From NCBI GenBank assembly GCA_023101725.1, contig JALJCO010010195.1:186001-250000 (forward strand): a DNA stretch of 64,000 nt, read 5' to 3'. Position numbers and translations under genes: made by a program. The DNA comes from Atherinomorus stipes (taxonomy: Eukaryota > Chordata > Actinopteri > Atheriniformes > Atherinidae). A model generated the notes under the pieces. That model was not told the DNA's origin. It saw nothing but the letters and a program-made list of their open reading frames with translations, and ran no database searches. This document shows positions 12,890-25,797 of the stretch, piece by piece (position 1 is the stretch's first letter; each line of letters starts with the position of its first letter).

Positions 12890-14055
12890 CCCCCCCTGAA
12901 ATCTCAGCGCCTCACTGGACAACTCTTGGCGGACAAAGTAATTCCATGGCGCTTGAAACTCCAGGAACTTTTTTTTCTTTTTCCTAAAAGAAGTTGTTCC
13001 TGTTTCGCCAGAGAACTGGGGGGAAGGGAGGACTTCAGCACTCGCATTCATGGAGCCTCGGCCAGCGCAAACAAAGTCTTCCCCGAAGAGGGAGGCAGTG
13101 GACGGCGGCTGAGAGCGAGAACAACGACGTCGGCCGCAAACACACAAAAACACATCCTAAATGAGATTCATGTCGGGGCTTTGTCTGTTGATAAGACAAC
13201 TCAGGCCCGCCTTGGGCAAACGTTCATTTTCAAGTTCTGCTAGCTCCGTTAACAATGTAACAATTAAATCGCTCGGCAGATGATAGGGCTGGCCGACACA
13301 ATCAGAAGCCGAGGCCTATAATCTCGTTACGCGTTCATAAGTGATACCAAACACATTTTAAATAAAGGAAATACAATACCAACGGTGTGGGGCTCCCGAA
13401 GAATGCAGAACATGCATGCTGCATTGTATCCTTTTTTCATTTTCACGAAGCACGGGCGGTCCTCCAGTATAATGGGGTAAAAACCAATATTTCTCCGCGG
13501 GTTTTACACCATGCCGAAAACATCGTGAATAATCCGCTTTTGTTGCGCTGGAAAAAACGGCATTTACGGTGGAAAGGGAGCTCACTGTCTGCCAGGCCAG
13601 ACGCGACGTGGGTTTGCTAGCCAGCCTTCGGGGACAGAAGCAGAGAAGAACGGATACCGGAGTGAGATGTCCCCGGGAGGAGGACCCGCGTGTGCCCGTT
13701 GCCAGGAGGCGAGCCGTGGTAGCGACACTTTCCAGCTAGATGTGAAAAAGGAAAGACTCACCTGGAATGCTAGCTTCATTTCCGTTTATTCTCGAAGGAC
13801 GAATTTTCACCGCACACATATCAAATCACAACATTATCACGGTAACATTATAAAATAGGAATATGTCTCCCCCCTTTCGCCCAAGCTTTCCAGTGGTCCT
13901 ACTCCATTACATCCCAGTCAAGATTTCCTGTCGTCTCCCACCCCCTCCGTTCCTGCGCGATGGTTTCGCCCAAATTCTAAGTAGCAATTCTAGGTCAGGT
14001 CTGTGTGCCAGTGAGAATGTTACTGACGGACAGCCGCGAGACGCAAATGTCCACC
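12890..14055 (-). promoter_or_regulatory. CpG-rich block with minus-strand splice donor: candidate first exon of an off-window gene
   Basis: CpG density is clearly above the AT-rich surroundings, with strings such as GACGTCGGCCGC and CCCCGGGAGG. On the minus strand GCATTCCAG|GTGAGT is a near-perfect donor, with exonic sequence ending at 13762. An ATG at 13779 would give only MKLAFQ before the donor, so the exon may be non-coding. Together with the possible downstream exon at 866-810 this suggests the 5' end of a gene running off the left edge. I cannot name the gene. Confidence 0.35.
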
Positions 14056-14059
14056 TCCA

Positions 14060-15460
14060 TGTGGCACGGTAAACACTGTAAATACATGCAAACATGTAGA
14101 GAAACAAACAACCTAAGCTGATGTTATAACTTATGATTTTGTTTCATAGCAGCCTCAAAACAGTAGCTACCTCGAACGTACCCATATAAAAGGAGATAGA
14201 CAGCAAAACTTGTGGAAGTTTTCACAGAAAGATGAAAGCACCTTTCCGTCTAGTCTGCCTTTAAAAGCAACAATCTGCGGCTAATTTGTTTGCTTATTTT
14301 ATAAGTATACCCTCGTAAGTTATAAAGTGAATTATCAAAAGGACAAACGGAAAATGAAATGCATCACAACATTGGATGACATGACGATACAAATGCAAGC
14401 AACTTCAGTTATGGCGCTCAAATAGTCAATATGTCATCAAGAAATGGAACGAAAATATAAATGGCGATCATTTAAAAAAAACAACTTTTTTGAAATATGA
14501 AAAAAGAATTAAAGGGTGGGCCCATGTGATTTAATAATTGAAGCAAATAGCTTTAAGATGAGAGATCATGATTTAAAATGACAAAAAATACATAATAGAT
14601 CAAATGAATGAATGTATAAATAGAAATAATTTATTTAAATCAACTGCAATTTTAACATTCAACATCCAGCTTCATTTAGACAAGGAGAAAAGGACATTGC
14701 ACACAAATAAATGATAGGTAAAGCTACGGGATCATAAACTGGTTCAAGTAAGGTGGAAAGTTAAACACATTTAGATAAAGTGCAGCCAATGACTTGGGCA
14801 GTAGCCACTTAAAACAATGTTGAGTTCAACATTGACTTTTGAAGGCAAATCTACACTGACAACTAGACCAGATCTTAGAAAACTGTTGGTTAAGATAAAC
14901 AAAATCAGCAAATAACTAGCCTAATAATAAAGTAAACCTAAACAACTGTAAAGGCTTGAAATAAAGTAAAATCAAATCACTGTGGGTCATAGAAAAGTTC
15001 AGGAAGCAAAGTCCAACATATTTAGATAATTTGCCTTCTTGAAAGGTATAACCTATTGAAAATAACCAACTAAAACCATATTATATGATTTTTGTTATTC
15101 AGTACAGATTTGTTGCTTATAGCCAGTTTTGGACCAAGTTTGATTCAGTGGAAATAATCTTTTCCCCCAAAAAACACCAAACATTTCCAATGGAAAATGA
15201 CAAGTGCTTACTGCTTTTCTTTGTGATATAGAATTGAACAGCTTAAGATTTTGGACTATCTATGCAGAATATTACATTGGGTTTTTGTTTATGTGTGACT
15301 GTAACTTAAGTGATCAAGGAAATTATTAGCAGCATATAATGAAAGTTATTATTTGCAAGTTGTTGTTTACTTCACGATTTTGCCATACAACAGTCAAGTG
15401 AAGGTGTCCCGGTCTCCTCTGCACAACTCACTTACCTTCATATTGAAAGTGTAAAGATTT
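14060..15460. other. AT-rich non-coding stretch
   Basis: Open frames are very short on both strands. I see no genes, RNA genes or clear repeats. Confidence 0.6.
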
Positions 15461-15464
15461 TGAG

Positions 15465-15840
15465 TTGGGTAGCGATTACCGATAAAATGGTTAACCGTGT
15501 TAAAATTCCTAACAATTAGTAATTCCGTTTCAAATTTTAATTATCGTTAAAACCGTGATTGATTACTGCACTTTGAAAAAATCACTGTGATGCTACTTAT
15601 TGCCTGGAAAAGCAGCAACAGTCCCACTTTGCATTATTTAATTTATGAAAACATGGTGGAAAGCAACAACGGCACCCACATGGACAGTGCTGTGGAGATT
15701 TTCACCTTTCAAAAAACAAAGTAGCCATCTAGACCCTTTTTGGATATTTTTAAAGATGTTGGTGGGGTATTTCAAAATACCAGGATTATAATGATAACCA
15801 CGATCATTTTGGTCACAATAACCAGGATATTTCTTTGATT
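15465..15840. repeat. Decayed DNA-transposon-like repeat
   Basis: The segment opens with a block resembling GGGTAGCGATTACCGATAAAATGG and closes with runs such as ACCAGGATTATAATGATAACCACG...ACCAGGATA, which are partly inverted copies of the start. The pattern fits an old hAT-type MITE with ATAACCG-like sub-terminal repeats. No coding capacity. Assignment is tentative. Confidence 0.35.
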
Positions 15841-16339
15841 AAACTTAACAATGATTAAAAAAGAAGTTAAAATCCAAGCAACAAAGATTATACTTGTATC
15901 TTTCAAACTCTATTGTAGTTGCCAGTTTCCTTTTTTTTCTTTCTTTCTTTCTTTTTTTGTGACTTTACATTCATCCGCTAAAAACTAAGATAACAAGTGG
16001 CTTTAATATTATGGAGGCTTCATGAAGCATCTGGTGACTAGTGGGTTATGCCATCACAGAGGAGACAGCCTGATATCTTTAATTATTATGATCTTGAGTT
16101 TAAATGTAGGTTCTAGGCAGCTGAATGAAAATGGGAGGAGAAATAATTCATTCAAACTTTCTCATTTATGTGGTGAATGTGTTTAAAAGCTAAACACTGG
16201 GGGGTGAATAAGAGGAGGTGAACAGTGCTTATAATGTTGGAGACAATCTGCACATTTTCACATATTAAACATTTGTTTTGTGTTTAACTGAAAGTAAACT
16301 TGGTATACAGTGTGTTTTAGATAAGGATAGTCTCTTGTG

Positions 16340-16465
16340 GCAACTTATTTATTGATACTAGCACTTATTTATTCTCTATTTTGTCTCATTTTTGTTAATG
16401 CTGCTGTGTGCCTTTTAAATTGCCCCTTTGGGGATGAATAATGTTGTTTTGTTTTGTTTTGTTTG
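16340..16465 (+). repeat. LINE-like 3' tail with TTTTG repeats
   Basis: The sequence ...CTGCTGTGTGCCTTTTAAATTGCCCCTTTGGGGATGAATAATGTTG followed by (TTTTG)n is a common fish LINE 3' end. Only the tail is present. Confidence 0.45.
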
Positions 16466-16469
16466 TTTT

Positions 16470-19400
16470 TAAATTTGAATCATTTCAACATGTTATTTTG
16501 ATTGTGTGCAAGTTCATGTTTTGAATTTATTTGAGCTTAAGGATACAAAGTGTTGTTAAATATATAAAATTGTTAAGGAGGAAAAAAAAATTAGATAAGA
16601 CATGAAAAAATAAGGTATTAGAATAAAAAAGTCACGTTTCAGTATTGCTGAACTGTCTTGTGCAAGACTATGTACATCCAGTATTTTGCCAACCAAATTC
16701 ATATGTTAGTTTGCTGTTACTGATGGTGCACAGTTAACCAACTGAAAATTACCACGAAGAAAGACTAAAATTAGCCAGTTTTTCACTGCATTGCTCTTAA
16801 TCCGTTGTCATAACCTAAGGGTTATTCAGTGCAGTGTGGATTTAACAGTGTTCATGATGAGCCAAGTTGCTAATGACATGACACTTGATAAATAAAATCA
16901 TGTTCAGCTACAGGGCAAACACACACACGCATACACACACATACACTCATCACAGTGTAACTATCAGAAGCCTCAGAGGAAGAGTGAAACATTAAGGACA
17001 TGCAATGTGAGAGTGGTCCTTCTCAATATTTAATCAAGACACTTTTTAAATCTAACCCAAATGTATAATCAAGACAACTGGGGATTGAATGAATTGGTGT
17101 TTAAGTGCACACATTATTAGCTGCCGTGGTTGTGTGAGGGAGCGTGTCCTGGTTCTTCTCTTCCTATTGGAACTGATTTTAGAGTCTCAAAGAGAAGGTG
17201 TTATTGCAAAGTGATAGCTTGTATTCTTCAAGAGGCAGTTTTAAGGGTCAGGGCTCAGATCAGTGTACATTACTGTTTAAATGCACTGCGTAAATAGAAG
17301 AACTAAACTGGAAGTGTAGTGAGCTTTATTATTGTTTAACTGACAGTAATTGGGTCATTTTCTCTTAATCGTTTGGTTTGTGAAATTTCAGAAAGTGATT
17401 TAAAGTGTCCATTAGAATATTCTGAATCATGCTAGCGTGAGCATAACCCATAAGGTCAATAGATTTTTAACATATCTGCTTACTTAACATGCTTAATGTT
17501 GTTTGCTTTGTCCTTTGTTCCTTCTTAGTGGATGTGGTTGTAGAGACCAGTTAGACTGAAGCCACTATAAACACTGTGTAATGACATTCTGTGTTGTAAG
17601 ACACAAAAATCTTTGGATGAGAGCTGCATATTTGTGACTTTTGACAAGCAGGCCATGGCTACGCTGGACGTGTTTGTGCACGCTTGCAGAGATCAGTGAC
17701 ACACCATAAAGCTCTGCCTTTTTCTCTGTTTCTATCTCACGCATATGTACATTGCACAAACCAGCACACCCTTTCTCTGTCTCTGTGTGTGCGTATGGGC
17801 GTGTGGGCGTGTGCATGTGTGGATGATAAACCCCACTGGTGGAGTAACAGTAGACTGGCAGTATTCCCAGACTGGGTTGCATTAGACATGCACACTAGCA
17901 AAGCTCCTCAGGTCGATGTTCTGGCTCTCCAGTGCTGCAGCTCTTTGGCGTGACTGAGAATACTTTGGAAGCAGGAGAACGAAATCCAGATTCTTTCCTG
18001 TGCTGCGTTAAAGCAACAGGGGAAAAACAGAACTGTGTGTTAGAGCAGGACACCAACTCTGACTGTTCGCTTATCATATTACCGTCTGCATTATTTAAGG
18101 CTTTGATAAACAATCTTATGCTGGGGAGAAACACTGAAGACGTGGAGTGAGAGGATGAAGTGGGCACTTAGTTTATTCCATTTTATGGATAGAAACAATT
18201 ATTTGGATATGTTCAAACGTAGAATATTAACAGAGGAGACACACAGGTAGTCACAGATGGGCTTCTGTGTGAGGAATTTGTGGCTGGGGAGTGGATTTGT
18301 GTATCTTCAGGACTCCCTGCGTTGAAGCTGGTTGTGTTCGGAGCTATTCATCAACATGTTTGGTGGTGATGCTGAGAAGAAGGCAGGACTGGCTGGGTTA
18401 TCAAAATAGTGAGACAGTGAGCTCACTCACACAGCAGTGAGGTCACTTACCAGAGTGTGGCAGCCTGACCAATCATCAGTCAGCCTATTATCGTGGTATG
18501 CAGTGTTGCTATGAGTAACAGAGACGAGCACTGCCACACAGACCCCTAATGATGGCTGAGATACTTCTACTCGTTCTGTTCTTGCATCTTTTTTTTCAGA
18601 CATTGTAGCATTTTTCATGTCCATGCTTAACTTTTTGACATTATTACAAAGTGTTGAATTGCAAGTTTCAGTATCACTCGTTTCCCCCCCTCCTTCCGCC
18701 TGGCTTTGGTGTTCCCTCCTGGCTGTGTTTACTGTCCCCTGCAGCAGTGTTTTCTGACTCTTCCCCATGGCAGGTGAGTGTAAACAAGCCGGAGGACTGA
18801 AACAATGTTAATTAACTGATCATTAACGAGTCGAGGCAGACCCTAGAGATGTGAACAGTTGCCCACCCACCTGCGTCTCACCATTTCACTAACTGGACTG
18901 TTAATGACTAATCAGAGGCGAGAGCGATTATATTGCCTCCTAACGAGAAGGATTTATGATTGCACGCTAGTCTGTTTATATGGCTGAGGCCTTTGGAGTT
19001 TACAGTGATGACAAGAACCGAGTCAAGGTGCACCGGTGGAAGAAAATACCGCTATAACAATGTAAAAATACCCCTATGCATAAGTCCTGCATTTAAAATC
19101 TCAAGGTGCAGCTTGTTTAAATGACTTTAGATTCAGTTTTATAGATTAATTCATGAGTTCATATTACAGAAAATTTGAGTTTTTTGTTCTTTTCTGTTTT
19201 GTGAACCAGCCAACACTTTTGTTAGACCCAGTAATTACAAATAAATGGGTTTGTTGCCCATACAGCATCATTAAGCTGCTTTATGATTATATCAGCAGAT
19301 GTTCACATATAATTAATAATGGCTACATTTGTCTTTGCTGTAAAATGTCTAAGTTTATAGTAAAGGCTGTAAAACTGAAATGTCTTTACTTCAGTGTGGC

Positions 19401-20350
19401 AGTCATAACACTTGTGTTTTCATGCTTTTACAGTTAAAATGTAAGATAAGCCTCAAATATCATATGCCATATATCTATAATAAGTTGTTTAACATTCATT
19501 CACTTCATGTGAAAAAGGAAGCATTTTAAAGAGTTCCAATATTAAATCACATTTATATAATCAATAGTGAAGCATTATAATGTATTTACTGTAATTTGAA
19601 ATGAATGGAGGTCACATTTTGTGGAGGATCATATACTATAGATCTTGCAGGCTATGTGATTTAGAAGCTCATAGTAAGCTCCAATTTATTTATCTTTTTA
19701 CCCCTTGATTTCTTTCATTCTCTAAGTTTTTTCCATTTCTAATCAAACAAAACAAAATCTAGCCAAGCAGCAGGGTTTTGAGAGAGGTAATGAGTGAGCA
19801 TTCATTTTGTGTTGACTCTTTTTTTTTTTTTTTTTTTTTTTTGCTTTACTAGCATATAACACATGTCACTAGCTTTGCATTTTGTATTGAAAATTGAGCT
19901 TTTTAACATCATCAAAGGGTCCATTTGGTAATGTTTTTTTTTTTTTATTATTCCATTTTTTCACAAGGAGTCACTCACTACCATCTACAACACTACAGTC
20001 CAGAGAAAAGCCACCTCTCTCTGCACTGACCCCTCACACCTTCTGTCATCGCAGTGCACTCTGCTACCTTCAGGGCACAGGTATTGGTCCCTCCCACTTA
20101 GGACAAAGAGGGCCTCCCTCAGCTTTGCTCCTACCTCTATCCACCTGTTGAATGGCTAAGGTTGTACTGTAGCTTGGACTGTTATTTTCTAAATAGTGTT
20201 TTTCTGTATATATATTTATTTATTGTTACATATGGCATGTGTGACTGTCACATGTGAATGGAAAGTCTTTGTTTTAACTGTGTTTGTCTGATGCTCCATC
20301 TGCAAGTGAAGTTCCAGGGAGAAGGTGTCGTTATTTGTAGTTATTTATTC
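16470..20350. other. Non-coding, no gene identified
   Basis: Mixed sequence with a long poly-T at about 19819-19842. Open frames near 17565-18768 on both strands lack recognisable domains. No splice-consistent gene was found. Confidence 0.5.
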
Positions 20351-20359
20351 AAACATTTT

Positions 20360-20440
20360 AAATATATAAAGCACTTTGTGCTTCTTATGTGTGAAAAGTG
20401 CTTGATAAATATATTTAGATTTGAATTGAAATATAAATAC
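20360..20440 (+). repeat. LINE 3' tail fragment
   Basis: The string TATAAAGCACTTTGTGCTTCTTATGTGTGAAAAGTGCTTGATAAATATA is the L2/RTE-type 3' end hairpin and tail. The upstream body is not recognisable. Confidence 0.45.
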
Positions 20441-20614
20441 TTCTTTATTTTAATTCTAAGTAGCTTTGGTGGCTAAAGTGACAAAACAGCAATTGATGTA
20501 AAGGTTGAATTAAAACCCAAAGTTAACACTCAGTCAGAAATGAAGTTGAGTCCTAAAATTATAAATAATATATCAAAGGTATGTTAATGTAAATTAAACT
20601 GATACATTCTTTTT

Positions 20615-21175
20615 AAAAAAAAAAAAATAACCAGAAGATCTCAAATTGACGCTGGCTCTGTTCGGCTTGCTTTAAACAAACTGGTTTGCTTCCATGGACA
20701 GTAAAGTTAGTTTGGAGTAATGTGCACCCTGGTGCACGGCAAAGAAAACTGGGGGTCTCGGTTTCGCTTTCAAGTGAACCCTGGTGCAGTTTTCCTACAG
20801 TGTGATAGTAAACAAACCATCCAGTGAACCAAAGAGAAAGAGCACCACACAGCGTGTTGTTCGGCAACATTTCATAGCTTGCCATTAGGTTAGAAAACAG
20901 AACCAAAGACCTCAATTCTGCATTAATTTATTGCTTACATGCAGTGAACAGGATATTTTTCATCCTTGCTAGTCAATGAGCTGTGTTTATTTCATTTTCC
21001 TGCTTGTTGTCCTTCTTCATCAGTGGCTGTTTCCAGGAATGTCGCCCCCAGCGAGCAGTTGTGCATTACGTTGTTCAGGCAGTTTGGTCCACTAGAGTAA
21101 AGTGCAGTGTGAAAGCAAATCAAACCAAAGGAAGATACAACATTTTTCTGCATTCCTCGTCCAACTGAACCAACT
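20615..21175. repeat. Decayed MITE-like element with partly inverted ends
   Basis: Near the start are GGCTTGCTTTAAACAAACTGGTTTGC and GTGCACCCTGGTGCACGG; near the end GTTTGGTCCACTAGAGTAAAG and GCAAATCAAACCAAAGG. This AACCAAAC/GTTTGGTT pairing and the 'ccctggtgca' blocks are seen in a widespread fish non-autonomous DNA transposon. It has no coding capacity, and exact boundaries and superfamily are uncertain. Confidence 0.4.
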
Positions 21176-22631
21176 CACAAACCCGTGATAATACCAAATG
21201 GGGCTTGAACCCCAGCTTCTGTGTAAACATACAGTATTTGGCTGGCAAATGCAGAACTGTTTTATGGAAAATGTTTATTAAGGTTGTTTCCTGGAGCTAC
21301 AATTAACAGATGTCCCCTCACATGCAAACTGTAACCAGAGGCTACTGTTTACAGACGTTCCCTTCCCCTCTCACATGCAGGCATTTAGCTGTTGTGAAAG
21401 TGTAAGACACACAAACAAGCGCTCACAAACAACATCGCTGTTATGAAATAAGGAAAGCTCTGCATACACACATACTGAACAGCACACGTGTTTGTCACTG
21501 CTAATAAACACAAAAGGCTTGATGTGAGTCTGAGCAGCAGAGCTCATACTAAATGAAGCAGTTGCTGAATAATCAAACAGAAACTTGACTTGTATTAGTC
21601 ACTTGTTTTGACATAACCACTAGGAACTGAGTGGTATGTACTGAGAGCCGGGCTTTTTATAACTGTGTCCTCATTTCACCGAAGCATTTCCCGCTGGTTA
21701 AGAACGTAAAATTTGCCAACGTTCCCTATGCAACATTTGTAAAGATGAGTAGAAATTGTTTGAGATAAAAAAAAAAATTGAGGGTGGCTCATTTAAAAGA
21801 CTTTAAACTCACTAACTTCTTTAATATTTGTTGAGAGAAGCACAAAGCATGCACACACACACATACAGAGATTCCAGCATTTATTAGTGAGGTAACAGCA
21901 ATTTTCCCTTCACCTCCCAAAGCTGAGTCTGTGGCTTTTTTGACCATCATGTGATGCTGTTGCACAGCATTAGGGGGGCAAATGTAAACTTACAGCCTTT
22001 ATTATTGTCAAACTAACAAGTTTGAGCAGTAGCCCAACATAGCTTTTGTTTGGGTTTTTTTATGTAGCATGGGCTTGGTATGATTCTGTGCTCTCTGAAT
22101 TTTGTTAAGGTTAGGAAAAGGTGCAGCTCCGTCAGTTCAGGACATGATCCCACAGTGATTAGAGTCATGAGATTTGTGTGGCTGTTCAAAGAAACTGATT
22201 TTTCCAACCTTTGTCGCCTGAACCTGATCACATACGTAACTGTAGAGGATAAATGGAGGGCTTCATTCACTCAAAGAATGTTGCCTGTGAGCATAATCCA
22301 GGCACCAATTAGGTTTGTCAGCACAAACGTAATTATGTAATTAGAGAGACAATTTAGCAATATAAACCTAATGGTTTGGAATTGTGGCATCGTTTTTTTT
22401 TTTTTGTAAGCGGTAACAAAGCAGAAAGGTGGGAAACCTCATTTTTCTAATGTAAACTTTTCATTTTAAGGGTTTCCCGTTGTTAAAACTGTTTACTAAA
22501 TTTAGTGGAGTAAAAAGTGTCAGGTTTCCCTGGTTAGAACTGGTCAGTAAAGTAGCAGAAAATACTCAAATACTCATGCAAATCACTGCTCAGGTCACAG
22601 AGGGTATGGCAGACATAGAGGGCAACAGTTG

Positions 22632-22665
<34 letters not shown>

Positions 22666-22668
22666 GTA
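22632..22668. repeat. (TG)n microsatellite
   Basis: About 17 TG dinucleotides. It marks the left side of the microsatellite-dense block. Confidence 0.9.
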
Positions 22669-22679
22669 CCCACTTTGAA

Positions 22680-22890
22680 ATGCCACCCAAACAGAACACC
22701 CTGAGTTGCTGAGCATATATTCTCTCCTTTCTCTGTTATCTTTGTGTATGAACGCTTACTGAGAGGAAACGATAGATGCAGACATTCCACAGCCCATATT
22801 CCCCCTCACTCTATCTTGTTGCCATGGGAACCAAAGCAGACGGGAGACAGGTTCATATCGGCCTCCCTCAGGTCTCGAGTCACAGCCTCC

Positions 22891-22939
<49 letters not shown>

Positions 22940-25766
22940 AGAGCCGACTGCTCCTGTGTGGGCCACTGATACTCGCTGATTAAAGGAAGTTATAATTTGA
23001 TTTTCTCAGCAGGCACCGTTTAATAGAGCAGTTTAACTAAAGCTGTGCCATCCCCAGGGCTTATAGAAGCAGAGGGAGAGAAAGAAGAGCCAGATACATA
23101 TATATATAATACATATATGGAGAGAGAGAAAGAGGAATAGAGAGGGAGAGTCATGCTAATCCTAAACACTGAGCAATCGCTCCACCACTACACTCTCCCA
23201 CTCATTCTCTCCTTCTAATTCTGTTTGCCTATTTTGCCGTCTGTCTCCCGCTCACCCCCTCACTGCCTCTCTGTCTTCCTCTCTCTGTTTCTCTTGCTCT
23301 TCCTCCGCCTATTAATCTGTGCTCCCCTCTCCTCCTCCTCCTCCCTCATTCCTTCCTCCCTCCTTTTAGCGAAGCAAACATGGGAGGGCTGGCTTCTCTG
23401 TGTACAGGCTGGCTGTATTACTGGCCCATTGTGATAATAGCGTTTAATTATCCTCTCAGCTAAAATCAGCCCCATCACTCTGCTTCTCTTCCCCTCTCCC
23501 CCCACCCCTTCTCCCACCACCCGTCTGTGGTGTGTCTAATACTTCCCCCCTGCCGCCCCTCTCCCTCTCCGTGCATCCCTCTCTACCCTACCGCCGCTCC
23601 CCCCGCCCTGTTCTCCAGCTATTTCAGACCCATTTAGCGGGATAAGCATCTTGAGACAGACAGAGGGGTTTTTGCTCTCTTTCACAGAGGAGCGAGGAGA
23701 GGATATGGAGACTGGCATCTCTGTGCCCGCCTCAGAATACCAAACAGGGGCCCGGGCATCTTAATATGCAGTGTGGGACAGAGGCGGAGATCAAAGAGAG
23801 GCACAGACAGACAGAGAGATGGGGTTGGGGGGGGGTGAGGGGGGGTGAGAAAGGGAGGGAGCTGATCTTCTCATTTCTCCTCATCTTTGCATCCTTTCCT
23901 TCACATCATCATTTCTGCTCCGCTGTCCTGCGTCACTCCCTTGACCCCACGGAAAATCGACAGCTTAATTACCTCAGCGTGCAAACCTGCCTGCCGGTGC
24001 ATTGATGTGGTTTTGTTTTCTTTCCGTACAGATGTTTGGATGCTCAAGTGTGTATGCGTACCTTCCTCTATGTCACCCCCTCACATATTTGTTTGCATAC
24101 AGCAGGGGAGATGGTGGTGGGGGGAGGGGGGTTGGATGGTGGCTCTACCTCTGCCACCTCTATCTCCTCAGTCAATTAAGATCGTGAGTAGCTGTCCCTG
24201 AAGCGGTGTAGACAGGCTAAATGAAAAGGCAGTGGATGTGAAATATGAATCATTAGAATACTGCAAGGACAGGCTTGGGGGGAGGGGGGCGAGGGGGGGT
24301 CTGGTGAGGAGATAAGGAGGAAAAGGAATGGAAAAGAAAGGGAGAGGAAGAATGAGAGAGCAGATAATAAAAGATTAACGTCACGCCTCTCAGAGTGGTG
24401 GAATTTCAAAACCCTCCAGATCAAATTATTTATCCCTGTCTATAAAGCCAGAGGAAGAAGGGGGAAGAGAGGAGAGGAAGCTGGTGGAGGGGAAGAGAAG
24501 GAAAAAAACAAGTGAGGAGAATGATATGGAGTAGAATGCAAGACCTCACTCGCTTTGATGATGGCGCTGACAGGGAAACAAATGTGTGTGTGTTTGTGTG
24601 TGTGTGTGTGTTTGTGTGCCGGTTCTAATACAGAAAAGAGGGAGCGACGGAGAGACGAGGAGAGGAAAAGTACGGGCAGATGTCTGCATTCACTCTGTGG
24701 GAGGCTCAAGGCTGTTTGCAGAGGACGGAGTGATAAGAGCGCAAAAAGAGAAAAAGAAAGGAAGACGGAGGGAGACAGAGAGGGTGGGATTAAATGAAAC
24801 CTGTTTCCCTTTGATTCTTCACTAATTTGCAGCAAGATGAAGCGCACAGAGAACAAACCACCTACGCAGCACAGTGCCACACCAAACCACACACACATCT
24901 CTCTGCTAATTCTCAATGGAGTTCAGTCAAACACACACAGTCACATTCATCTGTAGTTCACTGCCTCGCGCCCTTCTCACTGATGACATTGACATTTCTC
25001 TACATGGACTCTGTAACCTCTTCTGCTCCCAACTCCATTTTACACTATCAGCCTTTCTACTTTTTGAAAAAAAAGAGAAAGAAAGAAATCTGAAGTGAAA
25101 CCATCACACCACTGGTGCTCAAGAATACCAGCAGACCGTGTTGCTCAGATACACATTGACTCGCTCACACCCTCACACGCAGGCGCAAAGTCCTTCCTCA
25201 TTAGCCCTGATTCCCCCTGAGTGACATCTTTAACAAAAGGATGCAGCCTCTGCCGCCATGGCAACAGCCTCCTCCATCTCAATGCAGTGCTTCAGTCTGT
25301 TTACATGATGGGATCTCGCTCTCTTCCTTCCTCTCACCCCATCTCTCTCTTCCGATCAGCTTCTTGCACTTAATCACTCTTTTAATTTTTTTTCCCCTCC
25401 CTTTTCTTTCCCTCCGTCTCCAGCACCGTTTTCCTCCTCTGGCACTTCTTTTCTGCTGCTTTACTGTTAGCGTTATCTTCACCAATTTCCCCTCCCGGAG
25501 CCCTTAAGGACATTCAGCAGACCACCTGCTTGCCAATCAGAACATGATATGTAGGTCTAATATGGAGAGAAAGTGGCAACAGGAGAAAGAAAGAAGAGGG
25601 GATGACACAGATGAGTGTGTGCATGTGATTAAATATGTGAGAGTGTGTGAAGGGCTTGCAGGAGACTGTGATATCTAGGCCATGGGAGTCCGAAGCAGCC
25701 AGTGTGTCTGGTGTCACAGCAAATCAACTGTCAGCTGTACACCACCTGCCCGCCCACACATGCTTG

Positions 25767-25797
<31 letters not shown>

